Assembly: GCF_013415905.1 (NCBI RefSeq)
Contig: NZ_CP058909.1
Location: 3,720,001-3,784,000 of the forward strand
DNA length: 64,000 bases
Origin: Halosimplex pelagicum
GTDB taxonomy: Archaea; Halobacteriota; Halobacteria; Halobacteriales; Haloarculaceae
Direction: 5' to 3'
Shown here: positions 27,013 through 35,808 of the stretch, piece by piece
How the letters are laid out: every line of letters begins with the position of its first letter
Numbering within the stretch: position 1 is the first letter of the stretch
Translations under genes and position numbers: made by a program
The notes under the pieces: model-generated
Told to the model about the DNA's origin: nothing
The model's database searches: none
What the model saw: only the letters and a program-made list of their open reading frames with translations

Positions 27013-29434
27013 ACGCACGACCCTCGAAGACAGCATCGACCGCGCGGCCGAGACCGTCGGATCGGTCTGGCCGCTGCACTCGTTCGTCACGGCCAACCCC
27101 CTCTCGGGGTTCGAGGACCGGCCGTTCCACCGCGCGGTCGCCGAGGCCGAGCAGCTGTTCGGCGGCCGCGGCTACCCCCGACCGTCGGTGTTCCGCCAGG
27201 CCTGGGAGCGCGGCCGGATCGACCCGGACGTGCTGCGCGAGGAGTGCGAAGCCCACGGCGTCGCCGGCGAGCCCGAAGCCCTGCTCGAAGAGATGGCGAC
27301 CGCCGAGTCCGAGACCGACCGCGGGACCGACCCCGGCGACGCGACGGAGACGGTCGACCGGGTGCTGTCGAAGTGGCTCGCCGCCTTCCTCGACCAGGGA
27401 CAGGCCCAGTGGTCGATGCCCGGCCGCGATCGGGGCTTCTACGCCGCCTGGCGCGACCTGGCGCCCCACGACGACGAGATCCCCGGCTGCGACGACCCAT
27501 CGGACGTTCCCGAGTCGCCGGTCGAAGCGCTCGAATCGGCGCTCTCGGAGTACCCGGAGGGACGGTGGGAGCGCATCTTCGAGCACCACCTCGCCGCGCT
27601 GCCGGGCTGGACGGGGTTCGTCAAGCAGCGCGCCGACGGCCACGCCGGGCCCTGGCAGTCGAAGTACCCGATCACGCTGCTCGACTACCTCGCGGTGCGG
27701 CTGACGCTCGCCGACCTGCTGGACGCGCCCGTCGAACCCGACGACAGCCGGGTGGCCGACGCGCCGGCCGACCGCGAGGTGGTCGACGGGATCGCGACGC
27801 CGGCCGACGACTCCGACGAGGTCCCGCTGGCCGAGGTCTGGCTCAGCGCCTGGGAAAAGAGCTACCGCGCCCGCCTGCTCGACGGGGTCGACCGGTCGGT
27901 CACTGAGCCGTCGGCGGCGGACGACGAGCGCCCGGCCGCACAGCTCGTCTTCTGCATCGACACCCGCTCGGAGGTCGTCCGCCGCCACATCGAGGCCGCC
28001 GGACCCTACGAGACCTACGGGTACGCGGGCTTTTTCGGCGTCCCCATGCGCTACCAGGGGTACGACTCGAAGGTGGAGATCGACGCCTGTCCGCCGGTCG
28101 TCGACCCCGAACACCGGGTCACCGAGCGCCCGCACCACGAGGACGGCGAGGCGGCCCACGACCGCTGGACCGGACTCGCGACGGCCGCCCGGAAACACCT
28201 CAAGTCGCTGAAAACGAACGCGGCCGCCGCGTTCACCTTCGTCGAGGGCGGCGGGAGCGCCTACGGCGCGGCGCTGGCCGCGCGGACCCTGCTCCCGTCG
28301 GCCGTCGCCGACCTCTCCGACGCCGTCGACGACCGCGTCCCCTCCCCCGCGGAGTTCTGCGAGCCCGCGCTCGACCACCGCCCGGCGGACGGCGACGCCC
28401 TCCCCCACGGGATGACCCTGTCCGAGAAGGTCGCCTGCGCCGAGACGGCCTTCGAGCTGATGGGCTGGGAGGAGTTCGCCCGGCTGGTCGTCTTCGCGGG
28501 CCACGCGAGCGAGACGACGAACAACCCGTTCGATTCGAGCCTCGACTGCGGCGCCTGCGCCGGCAACCCCGGTGGCCCGAACGCCCGCGTCCTCGCCGCC
28601 ATCTGCAACGACGAGGCGGTCCGGTCGGAGCTGCGCGACCGCGGGGTCGAGATCCCCGAGGACACCGTCTTCCTCGCCGGCGAGCACAACACGACCACCG
28701 ACGAGATCGAGCTGTTCGACGGGCACGTCCCCGACAGCCACCGCGACGACCTCGAACGCCTCCGCGCGGACCTCGCGGAGGCGCGGGCCGGCGCGGCGAG
28801 CGAACGCGCCGAGTCGATGCCCGGGAGCGACCCCGACGACGGCGTTCGCGAGACCGAGCGCCGGACCGCGGACTGGGCGGAGACCCGCCCCGAGTGGGGG
28901 CTGGCCGGCAACGCGTCGTTCGTCGTCGGCCCGCGCGAGCTGACCGAAGGGCAGGACCTCGACGGTCGGGCCTTCCTCCACTCCTACGACTGGTCGACCG
29001 ACCCGGACGGGGAGGCGCTGGAGGCCGTCATGACGGGACCGCTCGTGGTCACCCAGTGGATCAACAGCCAGTACTACTTCGCGACGGTGGACAACGCCGT
29101 CTACGGGAGCGGCTCGAAGGTCACGCAGAACCCCCGCGGCAACGTCGGCGTCGTGCAGGGCAACGGCGGCGACCTGATGACCGGGCTCCCCCTCCAGTCG
29201 CTGAAGGTGGCCGACGACCGGCCGTACCACCAGCCGCTCCGGCTCACGGCGGTGATCCACGCGCCGGTCGAACGCGTCACGGAGATCCTCGCCCGCCACG
29301 AGGAAGTCGCGAGGCTGTTCGACAACGGCTGGATCTCGCTGACGGTCGTCGACCCGGAGCAGGACAACGCGGCCGTCCACTACCAGGGCGACCTGGAGTG
29401 GGAGCCGCCGCTGGCGAAACCGCTCGTCCACTGA
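27002..29434 (+). CDS. dabA: DabA-like zinc protein (DUF2309) of inorganic-carbon transporter
   Basis: An 810-residue protein of the UPF0753/DUF2309 family, the beta-carbonic-anhydrase-like catalytic partner of DabB. Likely zinc and active-site residues are Cys318/Asp320 (FCIDTR), His501 (FAGHAS) and Cys516 (DCGACAG). The 15-residue His-Cys spacing matches the bacterial DabA site as I remember it. Early conserved stretch: PLHSFVTANPLSGFEDRPF. It should be peripheral at the inner face of the membrane with DabB, hydrating CO2 to bicarbonate. It overlaps dabB, indicating one transcript. Confidence 0.92.
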   Translation: MTLERTTLEDSIDRAAETVGSVWPLHSFVTANPLSGFEDRPFHRAVAEAEQLFGGRGYPRPSVFRQAWERGRIDPDVLREECEAHGVAGEPEALLEEMATAESETDRGTDPGDATETVDRVLSKWLAAFLDQGQAQWSMPGRDRGFYAAWRDLAPHDDEIPGCDDPSDVPESPVEALESALSEYPEGRWERIFEHHLAALPGWTGFVKQRADGHAGPWQSKYPITLLDYLAVRLTLADLLDAPVEPDDSRVADAPADREVVDGIATPADDSDEVPLAEVWLSAWEKSYRARLLDGVDRSVTEPSAADDERPAAQLVFCIDTRSEVVRRHIEAAGPYETYGYAGFFGVPMRYQGYDSKVEIDACPPVVDPEHRVTERPHHEDGEAAHDRWTGLATAARKHLKSLKTNAAAAFTFVEGGGSAYGAALAARTLLPSAVADLSDAVDDRVPSPAEFCEPALDHRPADGDALPHGMTLSEKVACAETAFELMGWEEFARLVVFAGHASETTNNPFDSSLDCGACAGNPGGPNARVLAAICNDEAVRSELRDRGVEIPEDTVFLAGEHNTTTDEIELFDGHVPDSHRDDLERLRADLAEARAGAASERAESMPGSDPDDGVRETERRTADWAETRPEWGLAGNASFVVGPRELTEGQDLDGRAFLHSYDWSTDPDGEALEAVMTGPLVVTQWINSQYYFATVDNAVYGSGSKVTQNPRGNVGVVQGNGGDLMTGLPLQSLKVADDRPYHQPLRLTAVIHAPVERVTEILARHEEVARLFDNGWISLTVVDPEQDNAAVHYQGDLEWEPPLAKPLVH

Positions 29435-29479
29435 GGTGGCTCGCGACGGCCGGCCGCGGATGCGACTCCGAGGCCGGGG

Positions 29480-30160
29480 TCAGTACTCCCAGATCCGGCC
29501 GATCCGGTCCTCGATCTCGGGGTGGTCGTCGCGGAGTGCGTCAACGCGCCGCTCGCCGTCGACGTTGACCACGTGGATCTCGCCGCGCTGGCCCCCGTAC
29601 ACGTCCTGGAAGTCGTAGACCGTGCCGACCACGTCGACGGCGCCGGGGACCCGCTCGCTCTCGACGAGCGACGCGACCTGCTGGTCGACGTTGTACTCGA
29701 CGAGGCGGTTGACCGCCTCGGCCGCGTCGAGCCCGTCGGGCAGTGCCGCCACGCCGGCTTCGAGGTGGGGCGCCAGCAGGCTCAGGCAGTGCTCGATCCC
29801 GTCCGGTTCGGTCCGGTCGTCGGCGAGCGCCTGATAGGTCCCGGTCACGGCGCCGCAGCCGGTGTGGCCGACGACGACGGCGGTCCCGGTTCCCGTGTGA
29901 GCGATCGGGTAGAGCACGTCGTCGGAGACCTCCTCGCCGCCCTCGCCGCGCTGGACGACGCGGTTGCCGATGTTGCCGACGGTGAAGAGGTGGCCGGGCT
30001 GTTCGTTGCCCCACATCCGGTCCTGGAGGACCCGGGAGTCCGAGCAACAGACGGTGACCGCCGCCGGGTGCTGGGCGTCCTGTACGTCGTCGAAGCGGTC
30101 AGCGAACTGTTCGGCGTGACGGGCGTTCCCCGCCAGCAGGTCGACGACCGTCCCGTTCAT
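29480..30160 (-). CDS. Beta-class carbonic anhydrase
   Basis: A 226-residue zinc enzyme interconverting CO2 and bicarbonate. Zinc ligands are Cys39, His99 and Cys102 with the Asp41/Arg43 dyad (CSDSR; VGHTGCGAV). It lacks a signal peptide, so it is cytosolic. It converges on the dabAB operon with only 45 bp between stops, so a functional link in carbon handling is likely. The start giving MNGTVVDLL is supported by a TATA-like gctatacg about 27 nt upstream; a longer in-frame start exists. Confidence 0.93.
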   Translation of the reverse strand: MNGTVVDLLAGNARHAEQFADRFDDVQDAQHPAAVTVCCSDSRVLQDRMWGNEQPGHLFTVGNIGNRVVQRGEGGEEVSDDVLYPIAHTGTGTAVVVGHTGCGAVTGTYQALADDRTEPDGIEHCLSLLAPHLEAGVAALPDGLDAAEAVNRLVEYNVDQQVASLVESERVPGAVDVVGTVYDFQDVYGGQRGEIHVVNVDGERRVDALRDDHPEIEDRIGRIWEY

Positions 30161-30183
30161 GCGACCACCCACTCGGGGAACAC

Positions 30184-30190
30184 GTATAGC
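30184..30190 (-). promoter_or_regulatory. TATA box of the carbonic anhydrase gene
   Basis: gctatac on the minus strand lies about 27 nt before the chosen ATG, consistent with a leaderless transcript independent of the dabAB operon. Confidence 0.45.
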
Positions 30191-30253
30191 TCTTCGAGAA
30201 CGCGTAACAATCCCGCCACGGAGCCGCAGGAGCGACACCCGACCGCCCGTCCG

Positions 30254-31048
30254 TCAGTTCGGGCCCGAGCCCGCGTCGACGGCCGCGGGGATCCGCTCGA
30301 TCACGTCGGTCGCGACGAGGCCGGAGCCGTACTCCTCGGCGGCGAGTTCGCCGGCGCGGCCGACGATCCACGGCCCCAGCCGCGCGGCGTCGACCGGGTC
30401 GAGCCCGGTGCCGAGTAACGAGCCGACGACGCCCGCGAGCGTGTCTCCGGTGCCGGCGACGGTCATCGCCGGCGTCCCCTCCTCGACCGCGAACCGCTCG
30501 TCGCCGGCGTAGATCTCGTCCTCGGCGCCCTTCGAGACGACGACCGCGCCGCTCGTCGCGGCGAACGACGCCAGCGAGCCGTGTTCGGCCTCGATCTCCT
30601 CGACCTCCGCGCTGTCGGGCGTGACGACGCTCCCGCTCAGGTCACAGTCGAGCGCGTGTTCGATGGCCGTCGCGTCGACGACCGTCGGCACCGCGACCCG
30701 CTCGACGACCTCCCGCACCGCCTTCGGGGTGGGCGTCTCCAGCCCGGGGCCGACGACGAGCGCGTCGCTCCACTCGGCGACCGCCAGCACCTTCCCGACG
30801 GAGTCGGGCCTGAGCACGTCGCCGACGAACCGCTCGGTGAGGACGTTCGGCGAGAACCCCGCGACCACTTCGAGGGCGACCTCCGAGGTGAGAGCCTTCG
30901 CCACGTCCGTCCCCGTCCGCAGCGCCGCGAGCCCGGACAGCGCCGGCGGGCCCGCGAACTCGATGCTCCCGCCGACGATCCCGACGCGACCGCTGTCGCC
31001 TTTCTCCGAGTCGTCACCGCCGGCCAGCTCCGCGAGGAGTTCCTCCAT
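30254..31048 (-). CDS. nnrD: ADP/ATP-dependent NAD(P)H-hydrate dehydratase (NnrD)
   Basis: A 264-residue ribokinase-fold enzyme that repairs hydrated NAD(P)H using a nucleotide. Motifs: RVGIVGGSIEFAGPPALSGLAALRTG at the start, VVGPGLETP mid-protein, and the nucleotide-site GTGDTLAGVVGSLLG near residue 205. The epimerase half (NnrE) that is often fused in archaea is missing here, so it is a single-domain form and the epimerase must be elsewhere. The Met start was chosen 15 codons inside the longer frame. Confidence 0.88.
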   Translation of the reverse strand: MEELLAELAGGDDSEKGDSGRVGIVGGSIEFAGPPALSGLAALRTGTDVAKALTSEVALEVVAGFSPNVLTERFVGDVLRPDSVGKVLAVAEWSDALVVGPGLETPTPKAVREVVERVAVPTVVDATAIEHALDCDLSGSVVTPDSAEVEEIEAEHGSLASFAATSGAVVVSKGAEDEIYAGDERFAVEEGTPAMTVAGTGDTLAGVVGSLLGTGLDPVDAARLGPWIVGRAGELAAEEYGSGLVATDVIERIPAAVDAGSGPN

Positions 31049-31168
31049 GCCTCCGGTCGCGCCCGCCGCCCCAACAGCCCCCTGCCGGCACACGACGGCC
31101 CCGCCGCCCCGGTCGGGAACTCGGTCCGGTCCGGCCTGGCTCGGCCTGGCCCCGACGCGCTCGCCGCT

Positions 31169-31984
31169 TCAACTGCGGTTGGCCGCGAACCACTCGACGG
31201 CGAAGTCGACGAGCGCGGGCTGGTCGACTAGCCGCGCGTCGGCGTCGCCGATGCTCCCGCGGGTGACGGCCTCCGGGCGTTCGTCCTCGAAATCCGCACC
31301 GAGTTCCTCGAAGTCCGAGGTGTCGGTCTCGACATCCTCGTACTCGACGCGGACCGCCTCGCCGCCTTCGAACACGGGCGCCTCGCCGGTCGTTCGCTCC
31401 TTCGGGAAGTCGGCGCGGTACTCCGCGAGGTGGATCGAGGTGTTGGTGTCGTAGCCGGTGCCGAGCATCAAGACACGGCCGTCGCGGTCGTAGACTTCGG
31501 CCAGCGGCGACTCCTCGCCGAGTCCCTCGTCGTAGGCGTGGTCGGCGACGACCGCCTCGGCCCCCGCGCCCCAGGCGGCGAAGGAGACGGTCGGGTGGCG
31601 GCTCCTGACGGTGTCGGGGTAGCCGCGGAAGCACTCGGCGACCGCGCCCATCCCGCGGGTCGGCGTGCTCTCCGGCCGGAACGGGGGCCGCTCCTCGCGG
31701 ACCGTCTCGACCCAGTCGTCGGGGACCGGCGGGTTCGACCAGACCGCCGGATCGGTGTACTGGCCCGTGTGGGCCGGCATCACGAGCGTCCCCGACTCAG
31801 TGACCGCCCGGCGGAGCGCGTCGACGACGGCCTGTGCGTCGCCGCAGACCCAGCCGAGCGCCGAGAGCGAGGCATGGACGAGCAGCGTCTCGCCCGGCTC
31901 GACGCCGAGCGCCCGGAGGTCGTCGACGAGCGTCGAGACGGTGACCGGCTCGTCGACCCGCTCGACGGCGTCGCGTTCTCCCAT
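31169..31984 (-). CDS. AAC(3)-family N-acetyltransferase
   Basis: A 271-residue member of the aminoglycoside 3-N-acetyltransferase family: LRALGVEPGETLLVHASLSALGWV at the start, GTLVMPAHTGQ, the region RSRHPTVSFAAWG with the catalytic-type His, and HLAEYRADFPKERT. It uses acetyl-CoA to acetylate an amino group. In haloarchaea, which are insensitive to these antibiotics, the natural substrate is unknown, and a role in resistance should not be assumed. Its own promoter probably lies in the hairpin-containing spacer before it. Confidence 0.82.
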   Translation of the reverse strand: MGERDAVERVDEPVTVSTLVDDLRALGVEPGETLLVHASLSALGWVCGDAQAVVDALRRAVTESGTLVMPAHTGQYTDPAVWSNPPVPDDWVETVREERPPFRPESTPTRGMGAVAECFRGYPDTVRSRHPTVSFAAWGAGAEAVVADHAYDEGLGEESPLAEVYDRDGRVLMLGTGYDTNTSIHLAEYRADFPKERTTGEAPVFEGGEAVRVEYEDVETDTSDFEELGADFEDERPEAVTRGSIGDADARLVDQPALVDFAVEWFAANRS

Positions 31985-32042
31985 GAATCGGCTTCGAAAA
32001 GGGCGAGGTTGAACCTTTCGGGGCCGTGGGATGGTGGGGCAA

Positions 32043-32074
32043 GCGACTCGACGACGACTACGCGGTCGAGTCGC
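32043..32074 (-). terminator. Hairpin after surE
   Basis: A perfect 10-bp inverted repeat (GCGACTCGAC ... GTCGAGTCGC) with a 12-nt loop lies 11 bp downstream of the surE stop on the minus strand. No T-run follows, so terminator function is inferred only from position and stability. Confidence 0.4.
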
Positions 32075-32084
32075 ACGGCGACGG

Positions 32085-32879
32085 CTACGCGGTCGGGTCG
32101 TACGTCTCGGCGAGCGCGTCCAGTTCCTCGTGGTGTTCGGTCGTGTGCGGCGCGGTCAGCGGCGAGACGCTCACCTTCCCGTCGACGACGGCGCGGCGGT
32201 CGCTCCCCTCGGGGTCCGGGATGTCGCCGTCGGCCATCCGCTCCCAGATGCGGTCGTGGAGCTGGATGTCGCCGTTGTCCTCGCGGCTCGCGGTCATCTG
32301 GTACACCTCCGACGGGAAGGTCACGGCCATCTCCGCCGGCCCCCACTCGGCGACGGGCGCGTTGACGTTCAGGTAGTCCGCGCTGTCGAACACGCCCGTC
32401 CCCGTCGCCCGTTCGACCAGGTACTCCGTGGCGCGAGCGGCCTCGGCGTAGCTGTCGGGGTTCACCTGCACCTCCTCGAAGGCCGCGTCCTCGCGGACCG
32501 GGATGTACATCGACACCGAGATCGCCGGCACGTCGAAGAACGTCGCCTCGACGGCCGCCGAGACCGTTCCCGACCGCCCGAGGACGTACGCCCCCAGGTT
32601 CGCCCCCTGGTTGCAGCCCGCGACCACGATGTCCGTCTCGGGCGCCAGCGACCCCAGCCCCGCGACCGTGCAGTCGGCCGGCGTCCCCTCGACGGCGTAC
32701 CCCAGGTCGTGCTCGTTGACGGTCACGTCGTGCGAGAGCGACCGCCCGACCGCGCTCTGGTCTTCCGCCGGGGCGACGACCGTCACGTCGCCGATCTCGG
32801 TCAGCGTGTCGTAGAGCGCCCGGAGCCCCGCGCTCTCGATCCCGTCGTCGTTCGTCAGGAGGATCGACGGCTCGTCCAT
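32085..32879 (-). CDS. surE: 5'/3'-nucleotidase SurE
   Basis: A 264-residue metal-dependent nucleotidase. The metal-site motif LLTNDDG is at residues 7-13, followed by VVAPAEDQSAVGRSLS and DIVVAGCNQGANLG (the Asn ligand). It dephosphorylates nucleoside monophosphates. The open frame continues far upstream into repeated intergenic DNA, but the Met giving MDEPSILLTNDD is the family start. The C-terminus (PLTAPHTTEHHEELDAL) is typical of archaeal SurE. Confidence 0.93.
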   Translation of the reverse strand: MDEPSILLTNDDGIESAGLRALYDTLTEIGDVTVVAPAEDQSAVGRSLSHDVTVNEHDLGYAVEGTPADCTVAGLGSLAPETDIVVAGCNQGANLGAYVLGRSGTVSAAVEATFFDVPAISVSMYIPVREDAAFEEVQVNPDSYAEAARATEYLVERATGTGVFDSADYLNVNAPVAEWGPAEMAVTFPSEVYQMTASREDNGDIQLHDRIWERMADGDIPDPEGSDRRAVVDGKVSVSPLTAPHTTEHHEELDALAETYDPTA

Positions 32880-32953
32880 ACCACTCCTGTCGGCGGTACC
32901 GGCAAAAGTACACCGACCGCTAGGAGTTGGGGCGGCTGTCTTCGGCGGTGCTC

Positions 32954-33130
32954 GTCGAAAGCCTTCGACCTGCTCGTTAGCAGTTGGATCGACCGCAGGC
33001 GACAGTAGGCGGTGAACTCCCTCAACGCACTCTTGAGCTACGGGATCGACCGTACTCGACCGAGACAGCAAGCGTTGAAAGCCCTCGGCTCGCTCGCGGT
33101 CGCTGACCGGGATATCCGCGCTCTCCGCAC
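32954..33130. repeat. Degenerate tandem repeat of about 60 bp
   Basis: Three imperfect units begin near 32954, 33012 and 33074. Each starts with a gtcgaaagcc-like sequence; the first two contain a ggatcgaccg core and the third has gggatatccg at that place. The third unit leads into a perfect 9-bp hairpin (tatccgcgc / gcgcggata, 33113-33144). The array reads open on the minus strand, giving a repetitive frame fused to surE that I regard as fortuitous. Confidence 0.5.
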
Positions 33131-33314
33131 CGCCCGCGCGGATAGTCGCCCGCTCAGACGACTGAACTGCACGCAAGCGCGCCTCGCCCTTTCAGTCCGC
33201 CAGGACAGCACGGCACCGCGACCGCGACAGCAACCGCAGACAGCCTCACGCCTCCCCAGCCTCTTGCGCTCCGCGCGCCTGCGGCGTGCGGTGCTCATCC
33301 CTCGCGTGGCTATT

Positions 33315-33347
33315 TCGAGCGGCCCGCCAGGAGGCGGGCACGCTCGA
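33315..33347. terminator. Strong hairpin (14-bp stem, GGA-type loop)
   Basis: TCGAGCG followed by GCCCGCC, a four-base agga loop, GGCGGGC, one bulged A and CGCTCGA. It lies just past the 3' end of the Rsm22-like gene, so it could terminate that transcript, or it could be part of a dispersed repeat element. Confidence 0.4.
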
Positions 33348-33373
33348 CAGCACGCGCCAGCCGCACCGCTGAA

Positions 33374-34873
33374 CTACACTGGAACCCGGTCGACGACCGT
33401 CTCGCCGTCGATCACGAGGTTGATCGCCCCTTCGTCGTCGTTCCAGAGGACCAGCGCGTTCTCGACCGACAGCACGTCGCCGTACTCGGCGGTCAGGAGG
33501 TCGTCGTTGAGCATCGACTCGTCGGTCAGGACGGCGAAGTGGTCGACCTGCTGGGACCCGTCGCCGACGCGAAAGAGCGGGTGGCCGTCGTCGGACAGGT
33601 CGCGGCTGAGCTTCGCCAGGTAGAGATTCACTCGCTCGGTCACAAGGTCCTCGCTGTCGGCCAGTCTCGCGACCCGCGAGTCGTCCGGGGTGAAGTCGAC
33701 GCGGCGTCGACCGTCCCGGCGGAGGTAGGTGTAGGCGTACTGCACGTCGGCGTTCTCGAACTCGCCGTCGCGCCGCTCGGGGCCGTCGAGCCCCGCCTCT
33801 CCGGGGTCGCCGTCGTCGAGGCGGCGCTGGAAGACCGGCACCTCGACGTCGGGCTTCACCTCGAACGACCAGCAGTCGTCCGCGGGCGATTCGCCCGGCC
33901 AGAGCCGAACATCGGGGCCGTAGATCGTCAGCGGCCCGCGGTCCGCAGCCTCCCGTTCGATCTCCCGGAGGCCGATCGCCGTGTTGCGGTCCGCGGGTGC
34001 GAGGCCGACAAGGGTGCCGTCCCCGGCCAGCGCGTCGGCGTACCGCCGGACCACCGACTCGGGGTCGTCCAGTTCGCTCAGGACGTTGGAGAACAGGATC
34101 AGGTCGAAGCCGGCGTCGCCGTCGTCGGTCTCCCCGTCATCACCGTCGTCGTCGCTGCCGTCGCCGAAATCGGACGCGAGAGCACCGGGATCGAACGCCT
34201 CGGCGGTCTCGCGGTGAACCGTGTGGTGGAAGTTCCGGCCGGTCTCGCCGAGCAGCGCCTCCAGCACGTCGGCGGCGGCGCTGGGCTCGACGGCGTGGTA
34301 GTCCACGAGGGCGTCCTCGGGGACGAGATCGTGCAGGCCGAGCGCCGGGCCGCCGACGCCTGCGCCCACGTCGAGAACGCGCAGGCGTTTCGGGAGCAGT
34401 CCCTCGCGAGCGAGGTCGGCGAGGACGTACTGCCCGACGGCGTAGTAGTCGGGCAGGTGGTAGAGCCCGTACGCCAGGGCAGTCTCGGCGTCGTACTCGA
34501 CCGCGCGCTGGTTGTAGTAGTCGTCCTTGAACGAGCGGATGCGCTCGCGGAGCCGATCCCCCGAGTCGCCGTCGGGCCAGCCCGGGCCGTACTCGGCGAC
34601 AAGCCGGTCTTCCAGCACTCGACCGTACTCGACGGGGAAGGCGTCGACGCCGTGGAACGTGACCGCCAGCGGCTCCTCCTCGACCGGTTCGAACGTGCCG
34701 TCGTCGCGTTCGACGAGGCCCAGGTCGACGGCCGACTCGCGGAGCACCTGCGCGACCGCGGCCGGATGGGGCTGACCGTCGACGTACTCGTGGATCTCCT
34801 CGGGGTCGATGGGTCTGACCCGACGGAGGTACTTGGCGTTCGAGCGGACCGCTTCGCGCTGGTCGGCGTTCAT
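33374..34873 (-). CDS. Rsm22-like SAM-dependent methyltransferase
   Basis: A 499-residue protein with an N-terminal helical part (QREAVRSNAKYLRRVRPIDPEEI), a central Rossmann methyltransferase domain with the SAM motif LRVLDVGAGVGGPALG (about 164-179), an acidic low-complexity insert (235-255, rich in Asp/Gly), the motif DLILFSNVLSELDDPE, and a C-terminal beta-rich domain. This is the Rsm22 family, associated with the small ribosomal subunit in mitochondria. Its ATG overlaps the tyrA-like stop by 4 nt, implying a shared transcript. Confidence 0.75.
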   Translation of the reverse strand: MNADQREAVRSNAKYLRRVRPIDPEEIHEYVDGQPHPAAVAQVLRESAVDLGLVERDDGTFEPVEEEPLAVTFHGVDAFPVEYGRVLEDRLVAEYGPGWPDGDSGDRLRERIRSFKDDYYNQRAVEYDAETALAYGLYHLPDYYAVGQYVLADLAREGLLPKRLRVLDVGAGVGGPALGLHDLVPEDALVDYHAVEPSAAADVLEALLGETGRNFHHTVHRETAEAFDPGALASDFGDGSDDDGDDGETDDGDAGFDLILFSNVLSELDDPESVVRRYADALAGDGTLVGLAPADRNTAIGLREIEREAADRGPLTIYGPDVRLWPGESPADDCWSFEVKPDVEVPVFQRRLDDGDPGEAGLDGPERRDGEFENADVQYAYTYLRRDGRRRVDFTPDDSRVARLADSEDLVTERVNLYLAKLSRDLSDDGHPLFRVGDGSQQVDHFAVLTDESMLNDDLLTAEYGDVLSVENALVLWNDDEGAINLVIDGETVVDRVPV

Positions 34874-35691
34874 GGGCCCTCCCCGTCGGCGCCACCGTTC
34901 TCGCTTCCCTCCCCGCTCGCGCTCGGCGGGAGCGCGGCGTTCGCGTCACGATACAGCCCCTCGAAGGTCTCCCGGTCGGCCTCGGCTATCCGGCGGGCGG
35001 CGTCGGCCACGCTCCCGGCGCCGTCGAAGGCGTCCTGGATGTCGGCGTAGACGCCGGGGTCGTTGCCGGTGACGGTCCCGAGCACGTCGAACAGCGCCTC
35101 CGAGACGGGCGTCTGAAACTCGTCGGCGACCGGTTCGGCGGCGAGCCCGAAGGCGAGGACGGCCGCGTGAGCGCGCGCCTGTACGGTCTCCATCGAACGG
35201 TCGTGCTCCCGGGCGGTCGTCTCGAAGGTGTCATTGCCGGCGTCGGCGAGCGCCGCGCGGACCTCGTCGGTCACGGGGCCGGGGGCGTCCGCGACGACGG
35301 CGACGTTGCCCGGCGCGTTCGCGGCCGCGAACAGCGGGTGGAGACTCACCCGTTCGAGGTCCGGACCGGCCGCTTCCATCGCGTCGACAGCGGGGGCCAT
35401 CACGCCCGACACGTCGACGAGGGCCCGGTCGGCCCGGTCGGCGTAGGCGGGAACGACCGACTCGACGGCCGGGATCGGGACGGCGAAGCAGATCACGTCG
35501 AAGCGCTCGTCGGTGTCGGTCGGGACGGCGCGGGCGTCGGTTTCGCCGACGGACAGTTCGGACGCCGCCTCGCGCGCGGCGCTCGGGTCGGTGTCGGTGA
35601 ACGCGACCGTCGGGGGATCGGGGGTCCCCGCGGCGACCGTCCGGGCGAACCACCGCCCCATCTCACCGGCGCCGACCACGAGCAGGTTCAT
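34870..35691 (-). CDS. tyrA: Prephenate dehydrogenase, TyrA-like
   Basis: A 273-residue NAD(P)-dependent dehydrogenase that would convert prephenate to 4-hydroxyphenylpyruvate for tyrosine synthesis. The Rossmann motif VVGAGEMGRW lies at residues 4-13, the acidic DTDP patch follows, and the catalytic-type SLHPLFA motif is near residue 120. The start is the MNLLVVGAG Met, not the one nine codons earlier. The chorismate mutase that supplies the substrate is 13 kb away. It is co-transcribed with the Rsm22-like gene. Confidence 0.85.
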   Translation of the reverse strand: MNLLVVGAGEMGRWFARTVAAGTPDPPTVAFTDTDPSAAREAASELSVGETDARAVPTDTDERFDVICFAVPIPAVESVVPAYADRADRALVDVSGVMAPAVDAMEAAGPDLERVSLHPLFAAANAPGNVAVVADAPGPVTDEVRAALADAGNDTFETTAREHDRSMETVQARAHAAVLAFGLAAEPVADEFQTPVSEALFDVLGTVTGNDPGVYADIQDAFDGAGSVADAARRIAEADRETFEGLYRDANAALPPSASGEGSENGGADGEGP

Positions 35692-35808
35692 GCGCCGGGC
35701 TACTGTGGCCCGTTTCAAAAGCCGTTCGGTCAGTCGACTCTCTCCCGTGGCGTGTCAACATGTCTCGCTCTGAAAACGCTTATCAGTCCGCCCGCAGATA
35801 TCCCGGCC

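Larger units (their letters stand above)
32880..33373. other. Repeat-rich intergenic region, no gene
   Basis: Nearly 500 bp between surE and the Rsm22-like gene holds no believable gene. It contains the 60-bp degenerate repeats, two strong hairpins and a tail of the sort seen as a dispersed intergenic sequence in haloarchaeal genomes (from memory). It may be a cluster of non-autonomous repeat elements. Confidence 0.5.

Noticed and set aside
25417..27096. 559-residue minus-strand frame antisense to dabB
   Set aside because: Mirror frame of a membrane protein; it is a low-complexity Asp/Glu/Arg/Gly sequence with no transmembrane or motif pattern.
26981..29431. 816-residue minus-strand frame antisense to dabA
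   Set aside because: Shadow of a high-GC gene: its sequence is repetitive in Arg/Val/Gly/Asp and lacks any family motif, while the plus-strand frame matches DabA with its zinc residues.
32085..33176. SurE extended to a 363-residue protein
   Set aside because: The extra N-terminus is encoded by tandem repeats; SurE family starts at the MDEPSILLTND Met, with a TATA-like element beyond it.
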